A DNA stretch of 64,000 nt. It comes from Rhizophagus irregularis (Eukaryota; Glomeromycota; Glomeromycetes; Glomerales; Glomeraceae). Positions 45,835-57,832 of the stretch are shown here, one piece after another. Below the pieces are notes generated by a model. The model did no database searches, was not told the DNA's origin, and saw nothing but the letters and a program-made list of their open reading frames with translations. The position numbers and the translations under genes were made by a program. The stretch lies in the NCBI RefSeq assembly GCF_026210795.1, contig NC_089432.1, positions 1,984,001 to 2,048,000 on the forward strand, in the 5' to 3' direction. How positions within the stretch are numbered: position 1 is the first letter of the stretch; every line of letters begins with the position of its first letter.

Positions 45835-47227
45835 CAGTGGCGGGTGATCTTTCGTAACACAGTAGTCATGACAGTACAAAAATGTTTTATTTTGATTTAA
45901 TAACAATAAGTTTATTATTTGTAAAAATTTTATATACATTAATAAAATAAAAATCAAAAATTTATTAATATTGGTCAAACATGTGATGCATTTCTTTTGA
46001 TTGTTATTAAAATTTTTTTTATTTGCATAATAAAGATCCCAAAAACAACCCAAATATATAAATATTTTGATAAACTACATTTTACCACCTAGTATAATCT
46101 CCATTAGCTCTAATAACATCGTTTACTATACGATCTGGCATAGCACTCTAATATCATTATCTTCAAACCACTATTTTGTAAGATGTGCGGTATGCTTCGG
46201 ATCATTGTCCTGTTGAAAGACAACATTATCTTTATCCATCCCATGCCACTCAATGGTTTCCCAATAAGTCTTCCTCCAAGATTTGACGATATAAATTACT
46301 ATCATTACTATCCATATGACCATAAATTCGGCATATTTTACCAGCGCCACTGGATGTAAAACATCCTCATACCATAATACTACCCAAACCAAATTTTACT
46401 GTTGTTTTGACACGGTGGTCTCTTAATGGCTCCCCTGGTTTTTTCCAGCAATATTCTCTGCTATCTGATCCATATATCATGAGCTTTGACTCATCAGACC
46501 AGATAACTTTGCTCCAATCCTCTGATGTTCATGATCAATACTTTTTTTGTAAATTTCATACGAGCAATTCTATGTGTTTTTTTAAGATAGGGCTTTTTCT
46601 GTTTGACTCTTGCACCTGATCCATTTCGATGTAAGGTCCTATTCACTGTACTTTCACTGACTCCCATCTGCTTTTCAAATTTTAATTTTTTAATAGCTAC
46701 TGCATTAGTGCACTTCCCTGTTGTAATATACCGCAAAACTTTTCGCTCATTTTGGCCTGTTAAGAGTTTTGGACGTCCAGATTTAGGTTTATCTTTAAAA
46801 GTTCCAATAGCATCTTTACATTGCTTGATTCTTATAACAGTTGATTGCGAAATTTTTTCTTTATCCACTACATACCGGGAAGGATAACCTTCTTCAAGAA
46901 GAGCACAAATCCTAGACCTTTTTCGATAGATAAAAAACCATAGTTAGTTTATAAAATTAAAAAAGGAAATGATATGCTACAAAGCACCTTTTTATACTTT
47001 TTCATTGTTGTTTTGAAGCGCGAAAAAAAATTGTTTATTATTGAAGAAGTTTACTTCAGTTTAGTAAACGGTCAAAAGAAAAGGATCGCGTGTTTTAAGA
47101 ATTTTTGCATATGGCGAGTGGATTTTTAAAAGATGGACGAGATTGATAAAATAAGGTACCATGACCACTGTGTTACGAAAGATCTCCATTTTACATTTTT
47201 CATTTCGGTCACTTTTGACCGCCACTG
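45835..47227 (-). mobile_element. Tc1-like element with CAGTGGCGG ends
   Basis: Both ends begin CAGTGGCGG and are flanked by TA. ATCTTTCGTAACACAGT then GTCATG is shared by both ends but lies about 30 bp further in on the right, so the left inverted repeat has an internal deletion. The element lies 80 bp downstream of the ancestral stop of kinase B. Confidence 0.88.
46082..46943 (-). pseudogene. Tc1-like transposase, third catalytic acid deleted
   Basis: The N-terminal helix-turn-helix part reads LLEEGYPSRYVVDKEKISQS, then FKDKPKSGRPKLLT and MGVSESTVNRTLHRNG. After a frameshift near 46520 the catalytic core continues as DWSKVIWSDESKLMIYGSDS, with the first aspartate in WSDES, then FQQDNDPKHTA with the second. 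Further on WFEDNDIRVL jumps directly to MPDRIVNDVIRANGDYTRW, so the NPIEHLW segment with the third acid is gone. TGA occurs at an expected tryptophan (MV-stop-GCF) and TAG follows HLTK. The enzyme is dead. Confidence 0.85.
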
Positions 47228-48640
47228 TATAATAATTAGTAAATAAACATATGAGCTGTGTATTTACTAGCAGTTTATATTAACAAATAATATTATCTAT
47301 TTATTTTTTAAGTGCAATGTTAAACATAATCATGTGTTTTAACGAATTCTTTAGGACTATACACACATTTTCGAGGATAAAAAAAATCGCCACTGAGAAT
47401 TACCCTTCTAGACCAATCCCGTACTTTCCATAAAATCTGTAATAAAAAATCAATCTTTAGCGTCTAGCAAATAACGTGAAAAAGAGCATTATAACTTTAT
47501 GGAATAGTATCAAATTAACTATAAAAAGTATAAAGTTAAAAAGTGAAAAAATGGAACATTAACGAGACAATTCAGGTGTAAACTTTTGAAATAACTAGAT
47601 GTTAATGCTTTAGAGATTTTATTGTTTTTTTTAAAAAAAAAAAAGACTAGAAAAAAAATCGTAACGAAAATGAAAAAATAATTTTTTTTTATTCGCTTGT
47701 AAAACTCAAAACCGCAACGACAAATTACGATATACGATATATTTACAATACTAACTTCTAACTTCTTTCATTTCTATATAACTTAATAAAAGTTTATTGA
47801 ATATTATTCTTATATTTATCATAAATTGAAATCTTTTTTCCGAAGCGTCAAGTTTTAATAGGATATAGTATTTAGAAATTAATATCTAGTAAGCTTGACG
47901 AACAATAAAATAAATTATTATATCCACTATAACTAATTATATATATAAATCAAAGAAACTGTTTAACGAAGCAAGATAACTTAGTCCCATATTACCGGAG
48001 TCTAAATCTACTGAACCAACGATTGGAAGATGAATATAGAATGTTCGTCATATTTAATTTTTAATTTCATTTAAAAAGGAAATTATTTCATTATTTCAAA
48101 AAATAAAAAAATTTAAAATCCCAATTACGATCTAAGTATTCTATCACAGCACATTCCTTTGTTTTACAAATCTTTATTCATGCCGCATCATGTATCTTAG
48201 CTAAAAATATATATATATATTTATAATTAATTATTAATGGACAATTAAATAGATCATATACTGTATGTACAGTATAAAATAATGTATACAGAATTACAAA
48301 GCCCAGAGAAATTATTTGTCATATCTATAAAAGAATGAATTCATTAAATAATATTTAAAGCTCTAGATTACTTAAATTTTGACGGACACAATTTAAAAAT
48401 TTAATTATAATATCTTTTAAAAAAATTACTTACTATTAGTTCACTTAAATATATAAATTAAATTATTTATTTATTTCATTTATATACTTCATTTTTAATT
48501 ATGTTAATAGTATACATTATTAGTAAAAGAAATGTTTCACCTTCCCTATTTATAAAGGATATCGAAAAAAAAAATTTAATAAAAAAATTTCTAATAAAAA
48601 GATATCAGAAATTTTTATTAATATCATTATTAAAGTACTA
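47228..48640. other. Intergenic region with second copy of a dispersed repeat
   Basis: No gene is supported. Copy 2 of the dispersed repeat occupies 47440-47900. The rest is AT-rich without recognisable features. Confidence 0.5.
47440..47900. repeat. Dispersed direct repeat, copy 2
   Basis: Matches 40440-40875 in the same orientation with small gaps. The two copies enclose the LINE, kinase B and the first Tc1 element. Confidence 0.75.
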
Positions 48641-48644
48641 CGGC

Positions 48645-48945
48645 CCTACCACAAAGGGACTTCCTAAGAAGTGCACTATGCTCCTCCCGTGAAAATTACG
48701 CATAGCACCATGCCGTACCACAACCAACCGGTCCTATCGTGGGACTGCAGCGAAAGCTGGTACCCACGAGCTTACTAAAAGCAAGCATCTATGCTCCAAC
48801 CCTTCGCATAGTATTATACCGCTCCAAAAAAATTCCCAGCCAGCTCTACTGCGAGACTGCAACAAAAGCTGGTACTCACAGGCTTACAAAGTAAGCATGC
48901 TATGCTCCCACCCATGCATAGCATCATGCTGCTCCAACAAAAGTA
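48645..48945. repeat. GC-richer tandem repeat of about 110 bp
   Basis: Two full units and a partial one contain GGGACTGCAGCGAAAGCTGG / GAGACTGCAACAAAAGCTGG, then TACCCACGAGCTTAC, AAGCAAGCAT, CTATGCTCC and CGCATAG. The GC content is far above its surroundings. Several short inverted pairs suggest folding. No coding frame. Confidence 0.75.
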
Positions 48946-48999
48946 CCCGAAAAACTACTTGAGAATACCTATAATACTTCTTTAGACAATAAACGTACG

Positions 49000-49112
49000 A
49001 GTTGTGAGGGGAAGTGAAAAAAATGAGAGAAGAAAGGAAGGAGGAAAAGGAGGCGAGAAGAAGGGTGAGACGACAAGAGTGAGAAGGTAGGGGAGGGAAG
49101 GTTGAAAGACGA
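49000..49112 (+). repeat. Purine-rich tract
   Basis: About 110 bp are almost entirely G and A on this strand (for example GAGAGAAGAAAGGAAGGAGG). It lies between the tandem repeat and the F-box gene. Confidence 0.7.
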
Positions 49113-49450
49113 TAAAAATGTGAGGAAGTAAAGATGATATAAGTGGAAATAATAGTTTTATAGTTATACTCTGTAAAAAAGTTTATGATGCACGATCAGT
49201 ACTATTAAATCAACAAATTATTAGATGACTCATAATTATTACGTCGATGTTGAGTCATTTGATCACGTGATTCAGATCCAGAGTTTATACTTAATGCCAG
49301 CTGGAATTATCCAAAAAGGAAAGATCTGCAGTAAATTATTTTAGATCAATATATTTCTACAAAATGCAATCATAAATTTGTGCAACATAGAGTATATATA
49401 TATATATTTCAGGAGTTAATGTAACACGGGTGAACTTATTTTGTTTCAAA

Positions 49451-50929
49451 ATGTCTCAACTTAATATTGATTGTTTAAACGAGATTTTTAAATATATAGA
49501 TGATGATGATATAGTTACTTTAAGTTCATGCTTATTAGTTAATCAACTTTGGTGTCAAGTTTCAGTGAGAATTTTATGGAGAAATGTTTCTAATTATAAT
49601 ACTTCGAATTTTAATACTTTAATTGCCTGTCTTCCAAATGAATCAAAAAAAATTTTAAATGAGAATGGAATTAATATTTCAACACCAAATTCAAAATTTC
49701 TAACTTTCAATTATTCAACATTTTGTAAAATTCTATCAATTAATCAAGTTCATTACAAAATTGAGTTACTTCTTAGAAATCAACAAACTATTTCATATCG
49801 TAAACTTACTAAATATACTTATTTAGTGGTAAAAGAAATATTAAAAATGTTTATGAATAATATTCCTTCCTTAAAAAGTTTAAGTTATTTAAAAAATTTA
49901 AATATAAATTTAAATTTGTTACGTTATAACAAAGAAAAAGTTTGTTTAAAAAATCTCACAGAATTACATTGTAGTTCAGATATTTCCAACAAATTTTTTT
50001 ATCAACTATCACGAATATGTAATAATTTATTACTAATTGGAATAATGATTAAATGTCATAGTATTCCAATTAGATTAGCAGAATTAATTTCAGTTCAGAA
50101 AAATTTAAAATCCTTTTATATGATAATAGATTGTAGTATGGATGACATTCTGTGTAATATTCCCTTATTAATGACAAAACTTCCTAACACTTTAATGAGT
50201 TTATATCTTTCTGCTGGAACATGCAATTATTCATTATCATTTATAACAAATTTTACCAATTTACAAAAACTTGAATTATCATTTAATTCTACTCTTTATC
50301 TTGATTTTGAAAAGTTACAATATGCAAATTTTCCACAATTACAAGTTCTAATAATTAAATTTGCACGTCCAAAATTTGAATTATTAATTAATTTTTTAGA
50401 AAATAATGGAAAAAATTTGAAAGAATTATATTTAGATCATTATGACAATTCATTTAATTTAGCAGTTGCTAAGTTTTGTCCAAATCTCTTAAAACTTTAT
50501 ACTATATTTACTAATGAAGAATTAGAAACATTAAAAATGGTTCTTATTAGTTGTCAATATATAGAAAGTATTGAATTATTTTGTGATGAATATTTGAGTG
50601 ATAAAAAGGCATTGGAAATGATAGTAAATTATTCACATGAATATTTATGTGAAATAGTGATAACATATGATTATCAAGAATCAAGATTACTTCCAGAAGA
50701 ATTGGAATTTTTCTTTATAAATTGGACGAGTCATATACCACAAAAGTCACTCTCTTTGGAAATTATTAGATGTGAAAATGATAAAACTAGCTTAGATACA
50801 GATCATGAAAATATGAAAATAATTGAAAAATATATCAAATTAGGTGTTATTAAGAAATTTAAAATTACAGATTTTGATATTAATAATTACACGTTATCAT
50901 TTATTATGTCAAATTCGTACAATGTTTAA
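49451..50929 (+). CDS. F-box protein with LRR-like C-terminal region
   Basis: A single exon encodes 492 residues. Residues 4-45 form an F-box: LNIDCLNEIFKYIDDDDIVT, then SSCLLVNQLWCQVSVRILW. The long C-terminal part has irregular leucine-rich spacing (TNLQKLELSFNSTLYL, NGKNLKELYLDHYD, CPNLLKLYTIF), consistent with degenerate LRRs that bind substrates. F-box proteins link targets to Skp1-cullin ubiquitin ligases; this family is strongly expanded in Glomeromycotina. I prefer the ATG at 49451 over the in-frame one at 49430 because MSQLNIDCLNEIF is the usual start of this family. No disruption is visible. The target is unknown. Confidence 0.88.
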   Translation: MSQLNIDCLNEIFKYIDDDDIVTLSSCLLVNQLWCQVSVRILWRNVSNYNTSNFNTLIACLPNESKKILNENGINISTPNSKFLTFNYSTFCKILSINQVHYKIELLLRNQQTISYRKLTKYTYLVVKEILKMFMNNIPSLKSLSYLKNLNINLNLLRYNKEKVCLKNLTELHCSSDISNKFFYQLSRICNNLLLIGIMIKCHSIPIRLAELISVQKNLKSFYMIIDCSMDDILCNIPLLMTKLPNTLMSLYLSAGTCNYSLSFITNFTNLQKLELSFNSTLYLDFEKLQYANFPQLQVLIIKFARPKFELLINFLENNGKNLKELYLDHYDNSFNLAVAKFCPNLLKLYTIFTNEELETLKMVLISCQYIESIELFCDEYLSDKKALEMIVNYSHEYLCEIVITYDYQESRLLPEELEFFFINWTSHIPQKSLSLEIIRCENDKTSLDTDHENMKIIEKYIKLGVIKKFKITDFDINNYTLSFIMSNSYNV

Positions 50930-52958
50930 AGTATATTTTTATGCAGTTATAAGTAATTATTGAGTATTTTATATATAAATTAATTAGTTAATTTTGGCTA
51001 AAATAATAAAAGTGACCAGAAACATGAGTTATTAATTTTGTGAAATCTTTCTCTAAATGCATAGTGCTTTCTTTATTATACTTGCTTAAAAAATATTTAT
51101 AATTCCAAATGTTTCTTAATTCTTTCTTTTCTATTTGTCATACTTTTATATCTCTAAATGATCCATTCCAAATATAACCGTTACAAAGCATATATATATT
51201 CACCGGTCATAATTTTTGTTAAGTAAAATCCTTCTCTATGCGGAACTTTAACACTACTTCATATGCTGCAAAGTGCAAATACACATTTTAATACACATTC
51301 TCTTATAATAGTAGAAGGTTGCGTTTAAGCCAACCTACCAATCTTCTCGTATAGATCTTTATAATGTTGAGAAGTTAGTCAGTAATAAATCTTTTTTCCT
51401 TGTATAATATTATAGTTGATATATTTTTTTCACTTTGAAAAGAAATTTTAATGTTAAGTCTTCCAAATATCGTGTTATCCGATAATATGTGTCTAAATCT
51501 ATTGGTTGAATCAATCAAAAAGGGTTATCCAAAAATAAAGTCCAAAAATGCGATGTTTCCGAGTTGTGATAAATAATCGATTCGACTATTGACGTATACG
51601 CGATAAACTATCTACGTTTGAATGTCTTTTGAAAATGGTTTTAGCCTAGGACGACCAATTTGAAGTCGGAAATACGTAAATGAATATCTTATAAATCCTC
51701 CATATTTGTTATATTCGATTAAAAAGTGAAATGTCATTATTTAATGATATATTCAACCTTACTTTAGTATGTATATATTGGCTAGCCGACATTCATAATT
51801 GAATGTCTATTGGAGAAGATGTAGAAAGTACAAAGGTAGAAATATAGTACTTGATAAAGGTTTTTTTCTTGTGGTCAGTTTCTCCTTTGATGTTTATAAA
51901 GAAAGCTTAGTGTTAATCATATTGAATTTCGTTGTAGGTATAAAAACTAATAATTATAATTCTAATGTTTGATATAGAGAGAGTAATATTTTTTTTAATA
52001 AAAGTTATATATTTAAAATCCTTTTTAATATTGTTTACCGAAGCTATATTTATTAAAACGCGTATAATATGGTAATCTGTAATGATTGTTGATTATTAAA
52101 AATCTCGTATAAGCCTTAATAACTCTTGAACATATCATATTTTCTCTAAATTCTATATAAGGAAATATGATATTATAAAGTCGTATAGAATCATTTCTGC
52201 TTGATATTTCCATAAAGTGTGAGGCTTTAGTGTCTTTGTTCGCGAAGGTAAAATAGGCGTGCGGCTTGGGTCAGTAAGAATTACTGAGCGAAAACGGGAT
52301 GTTAATGGCTTTCGCGGAGACTTGTTAACGTCAATTTTCGATATTACATTATTCGTATTATCCTTTTGATTGCGGTATCATGGTCTTTGATTTCTCATTA
52401 TTAATTAATTAATTTACTTTACTACCTTATAATTATTCTCTTTCATCACAATAATTTTTTTTCTTGTAATGCCTAGTGCATAAAAAATTCAACAAGTAAA
52501 GATCACACATTTCATTGTTCGTTATTTTCCATTTTAAGCACAATTGAACTGGCGTAACGAACTCTGAACATTATGTTAATTAAATAATGAAACCTCATTA
52601 TACTAGTTTTTGTTCTAGGAGTTCAATTGATTGTAGTTTTTAGATTAATTAGAATAATTATATGATATGTTTTACAAAATTTTTAAAACTATTTTTATAA
52701 AATAATTAAAGTTATTTAAATTATATAAATAATAAAAAAATGAATAAAGATAATTTATCATGAAATAATAAGAAAGCATAATAATAAAATATATATTATA
52801 TCACTATGATGTGACATTAGAATTGAATATTAAGGTTATTAAGATTAAGGAAATAATATTATTAGGAGTTTTATACTGTAAGTATTTTGGAATGCAATGA
52901 TTAAAGTTTGACCAGTTTCAATAAATAATCCAAAGATCTAAATATAATATCACGTTGC
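50930..52958. other. AT-rich intergenic region, no supported gene
   Basis: No coding, repeat or element signal was recognised over 2 kb apart from short frames without motifs. Confidence 0.5.
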
Positions 52959-53033
52959 TCAATTTTCTGTATAACTTGGTTGATTAAATGCCATTGGCGT
53001 CTCATCCATATTGACAATTAAAGGCAATGGATT
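52959..53033 (-). pseudogene. Fragment of a pogo/Tigger-like DDE transposase
   Basis: The minus strand reads NPLPLIVNMDETPMAFNQPS, then YTEN and a stop. NMDETP is the first catalytic aspartate motif of DDE_1 (jerky/Tigger/pogo) transposases. Only about 25 residues remain, with no matching sequence on either side. Confidence 0.5.
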
Positions 53034-53040
53034 ATGATGT

Positions 53041-55586
53041 TCTCTTCAACAAGATAAAAAATTAACTCTGTTTTCTCAATACAATTATTTTCTTTTTACA
53101 TACCCTAGACGATCGCCAATTTTTATCATATATCTTAATTACTGAATTATTGTTGTTGGTGTTAGCTAAAGTTGCCTGCCGATATTCTATTAGCCAATGT
53201 CAAATGTAGAAAAAAATCCCTTCAAAATACTGACGCAGCATACACTTTGACACTATTGCATAAACATTTGTTATTCTTCGGTTATGAGAAAGTAGTTTCT
53301 CCTCTTCAAAGTTCAAGCTTTCTTTCGATAGTTCTTAATGCATTGAAGTCTTTCAAAGTTGAACCTCTTAAAAGCAAAGATCGCCGAGTAGTGAGCGTAT
53401 TCGAGACACCGCAATGAACGAAAGACCTGCTGCGAACTCTGGTCTATTTTTGACTTTGAGTCCCTGGCTTTTATGTATTGTAATAGCTCATGCGAGACCT
53501 ATAGGGACTTGCAAACGTGAACGTTGTGTTTCGTTTTTACCTCTAAGTTATTATGAATATTATAAGAATTGCATAATCTATTCTTAATTAAAACATATAA
53601 TTTTTGCATAATTCTTGAAAATTAGAATAAAAAACATATATATTATATTATAAAGAATAAATGTTACGTCGTGAATAAGAATATTTAATAAAGTAAAAAT
53701 TTTATATAAGATAAAAATGGTCATAAATAAGATCTATTCTGTGTTAAAATAATATAATTAAAAAAAAGAAATAAATTAGAATAAAGGATTTTTAAATAAT
53801 TTTTTAATTTGAGAAAAGAATATAAATCAATTGAGATAGATCTCCTATTTATTGATTGAGATGATCGTTATTCATATCAAAGCCACATCCAAAACTTTAC
53901 CAAAATTGGTATACTTCCTACACAGCATTTTTAACAAATTTAAAACCATTTTAATGTTGTACATATTGTTCTACCATTTGCTAATTACATCATTATTGAT
54001 ACTGATGCGTGTCACTTGATTTAACAAATTTTTTATTAACGACCTTGCACATGATCCAATTGATCCATGTATAGATATACAAATTTATATATTAACTAAA
54101 TTTACGAATAATAAATATATCAAACAAATATAAGTAAGTTTCATAATTAAACCTAGAAAATTTTTGATTTTGTCAATAAAAAAATTTTTGTGAAATTATT
54201 CTGGTAATTACATTTCGATCGTCCTATCGGTAAAAAAAAAATGTTAAAAACTTATTTTAATGTACTGTTACTTTTACATATGATAATAAACTATTAAGGC
54301 ATATTTTATTTGTCAATATTATAATTATTATAATTGTTAACTTGAGATATTATTAAACATGATACAATACTATTCCCAATATATTGTGTTACGGACGTGG
54401 ATGTAATATTTTTGTGGAGAATATTTAATGCTAATATAGTCTAAACTTGGTAAAATTACAATTTTAGAGTATCACTTTGTTTATCTAACGATGGATATTT
54501 TGCTAGAATACATCAGTTGCAATAATATGTTAAAAGAAAAGAGTCCTTTTTCTTGATTCTTAATATGATAAACCCATATGTAACCATCACTTATAAGAGA
54601 TTTTCACAATATTTTTCAATATCTTCACTATTAACTCTAAACTCATGTTTAGTTCAGTATTTTATCTTTCATAAAGTTCGTTAGTATTACTTAAAGAGGT
54701 TAAGGAATTATATATGGTTTCTGTTATATCCTGCATAATTAATTATCGTGCCATGTTTTCTGTTTTATTTTTTATTGAAATGTAATCTTGTAATATTTTA
54801 CAACATAATTTCTTTTTCAAACCTTATTTTGTTGTTGATATGATATCAACAATTTTTAGAAAAATATTCCGTAAGTGAAAAAAAAGGTGATGTGTGGCGT
54901 TAAGATCAATAAAAAGTTTATAATTACCGTCTGGGTCATGTGCGCAGATCAAGTGTAATCTGGAACAAATCCGGCTACCATTTTTTTTAAGGGTCGTTTC
55001 CTTGATGTCATTTAGTTAACTATAATATACCGCAATAAAGTTGTTTACAGTATATTAAAAAAGCAAAAGCATATGAAGAATGAAGTAATACATACTCTCC
55101 ACAAAGTTATTCTATGTAAAGTCGCAAATTCGTAACTTTCTTGTAATCTCTACATTATACTTGCTAAATAAAAATTTATGATGAAATAACAAACTTATAC
55201 CAAATCCAGTGACATGACAATGGAGAATCTAGGTTAAATTCTTGTGAAAAAATTATATGCTGTACAATAGATATTCGATTTACGGTACGCAAAATAGATC
55301 TAGTTGCGTCAGATCCCGACAGTTCATTATCCAAAAACTCTAACAAATTATTGCATAATGGCTTATTCAGGATTTTGGGATTATGGTTGTAGACAGACTG
55401 CAACGGACCTCAACCTGGCGAACCCGGTGAAACCAATTTGCGCACCGGTTTCATGATAAAACTGTATTTTTAAACATGATCAACTATTAAAATATGCGTG
55501 CAATACGAGCAAAATATTGTTAATTACTGTTTTTTGAAAAATTTGATATTTATTAAAGAAAAAAAATTTACCTTTTTTTCAAATAT
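53041..55586. other. Intergenic region with one partial MITE end
   Basis: A plus-strand frame at 53172-53417 (81 residues) and a minus-strand one at 55403-55176 (75 residues) have no recognisable motif. At 54964-54998 CCGGCTACCATTTTTTTTAA then GGGTCG matches one end of the MITE at 32804. No other feature is seen. Confidence 0.4.
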
Positions 55587-55741
55587 AGTCCGACCTCTTT
55601 ATAACTGTTCTAGTGATTATATAGAAGTATGACTGTATAAAGGTCTAAGATTATAAATAATAAAAGAGATGTAGGTTAGTAACATAGGTTCTTATAAAGA
55701 GGTATTCTTATACGATAGGGTGATTGTATGGAGGTCTGACT
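55587..55741. mobile_element. Small pogo-like MITE
   Basis: The ends AGTCCGACCTC and the inverse of AGTCAGACCTC enclose 155 bp in which ATAAAGAG-type phrases recur inverted. Ends of this type belong to pogo/Tigger-derived MITEs. I could not confirm a TA duplication on both sides. Confidence 0.5.
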
Positions 55742-56747
55742 GATTTTATTTAAATTGTTGTTATCGGCATGATCAATGTTTAATTATAACTCATTAAGTT
55801 GACCTAATTAAATAAATATCATTTTAACTTTTTTGGAAATAGATAACAGGATTATTAATGGAAGAACGTGATCTAAATTTCAAGTTTCAGCCATTTGTGT
55901 CACGCGACTCTTAACATGATACCGCTTCGGATGCCTAAAAAAAGAATGTATTTAGATATTAATAAAATATAAAAGTATATTTTTTAGGATTTTTTAATCT
56001 TCTTCCTTAATGCCTTATCATTCTGTGTATGGTTTAAATTCGTCTTTTTTTTTATGATAATACTGATAATACTCTCGGGTTCAGTTCTCAAAAAACTGTT
56101 TCTGTTCCTCTGAAATTGCTACTGTATTAATTGGATAGTACTGGTTTCGTTTGTTGAATTACCGTATATCGCGGGCCACAGCACCCCCGGGTATCTTGCA
56201 AATTTAGGAGGTCGATTGACGCTGTACCCGGGAGTGTACCAAATTTCTTATTATAAATTAGAGGTTTTAAAAACTTGTAGTATATTCAAAAAAAAATATG
56301 CATTACTTATCTCCTGGCTATTCCAATTAGCTAGGAGATAATTGATTTATCCCCTGCCATTTACACAATAGTAAGTGTTTTATAGTATATCGTGAGCGAG
56401 TATAATATAGTATATTTTATTGTTGAATCTTATTTTTCTTTCGCTTGGTTTTTTTTTCATTTTAAAAGATTTTAAAAAAATAATTAAATTTTAAAAAGTT
56501 TCGGAACTATTACTATTACACTTGAAAAATAATATTGAGATTATTTTTCTCATTTGGAAAATGCAAATCTTTCCGAATTACTCAAATTTTCAAATCAGTC
56601 CATTATAGTATAATCAATAGTTAATCTTTACCGCAAAATTTCCTAGAAACGGATATATAAAATTTGCTTATAACTACATTTGCATAATCGTGTAAATGGT
56701 GCCGATCAGGGGATAATTACATGTGTCGCCTGTGTAAAATTAGGTTG
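55742..56747. other. Intergenic region with a 12-bp hairpin
   Basis: ATCTCCTGGCTA at 56309-56320 pairs with TAGCTAGGAGAT at 56328-56339 around a 7-nt loop. A GC-rich stretch with CACCCCCGGGTATC and GTACCCGGGAGTG lies at 56180-56240. No gene. Confidence 0.5.
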
Positions 56748-56962
56748 TTTACAGCTGATTTCATAATGTAAAAGACACTTAGCAAATTTTAAAGAACTCG
56801 GAAATATTCGGTAAAGCTCACAATAGGATAGAATTATACCACCATTCTCGGAATAGTACTCTAAAACTAGCGTATAATTTTTATTTTATATCAAGTTTTA
56901 CCGAATACTTCCGAGTTCTTTAAAATTTGTAAAATCCCGTACATTATGAAATCAGCTGTAAA
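56748..56962. mobile_element. TIR element with TTTACAGCTGATTTCATAAT ends
   Basis: Inverted arms of about 70 bp share TTTACAGCTGATTTCATAAT then GTA, AAATTTTAAAGAACTCGGAA and TATTCGGTAAA. The total length is 215 bp and there is no coding frame. A target duplication was not clear. Confidence 0.75.
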
Positions 56963-57084
56963 TAGTAAAATCAAAAGAAAATAGAGATTTTTTCAGAAAA
57001 AAAGGGGGATACCGTGGCCTAGAGGTCCGCATCGACTCTATCTTACAACCTGGCCCGGTCCGCACTTTGAAATTAACCTAAAGT

Positions 57085-57686
57085 GCCCGGCCCGGACTTA
57101 CAGAAAATTTGAAATATAGTGGACACTTGAAAATTTTGATTGTCGAGATTTTCGGGTACTCAGGTTACTTGGCTAGTCGGGTTATTAGAAAAGATACATA
57201 ACACGTGACATATATATATATATGATGGCGTAGTATAAAGTATAATTGTATATACTATATAATATGTAAACACATCAATATAACATAAATTAATGAATAA
57301 AAATTTTTTTCAACAATATTACTTTATTTGATTTTTATTGAACAATGACATTTTCTTTGGAATTTCGTTTGAATACCTGTCCAATTTGTCTAATTAATAA
57401 ACGAGAATGTTTATTTAGTATTGATTTAGGCATCATACAAAAAATCAAAAGAAAATAACACAGGTATACTTTAATTAAATTTTAATATAACGTAATTACA
57501 TTACATAGTATATGCAATTATACTTTATTATGCTTTATACTACGCCATCATATATATGTGTCACGTGTTATGTATCTTTTCTAATAACCCAACTAGCCGA
57601 GTAACTCGAGTACCCGACAATCCTGACAATCAAAATTTTCAAGTGTCCACTATATTTCGAATTTTTATTAAAAGCCCGGCCCGGAC
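57085..57686. mobile_element. Long inverted-repeat element bounded by GCCCGGCCCGGAC
   Basis: Arms at about 57104-57245 and 57508-57666 are inverted copies with small differences (ATAGTGGACACTTGAAAATT, TTATTAGAAAAGATACATAA then CACGTGACA, TATGATGGCGTAGTATAAAG). GCCCGGCCCGGAC occurs in direct orientation just outside both arms (57085-57097 and 57674-57686). The structure would fold into a long hairpin. Whether the 13-bp direct repeat is a target duplication or part of a larger host repeat is unclear. Confidence 0.75.
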
Positions 57687-57707
57687 CTTTGGGGGTTCCT
57701 TAATGTA

Positions 57708-57819
57708 CAGTGAGGGTGTACGATATTAAAGTACAAACTGGCCAGAATTAACATTAACGCTATCACGTGCAAGTGCATAACTCCTAAACTCGGGCCAGTT
57801 TGTACGTACACCCTCACGG
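57708..57819. mobile_element. Short hairpin MITE
   Basis: GTGAGGGTGTACG at 57710-57722 and its inverse at 57805-57817 enclose about 80 bp; GTACAAACTGGCC is also mirrored (GGGCCAGTTTGTAC). It lies 14 bp before the Tc1 element. Confidence 0.65.
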
Positions 57820-57832
57820 CCGTACGACCGTA

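Noticed and set aside
46407-46887. Plus-strand frames inside Tc1 A
   Set aside because: The minus strand carries the recognisable transposase; the plus-strand frames are overlaps without motifs.
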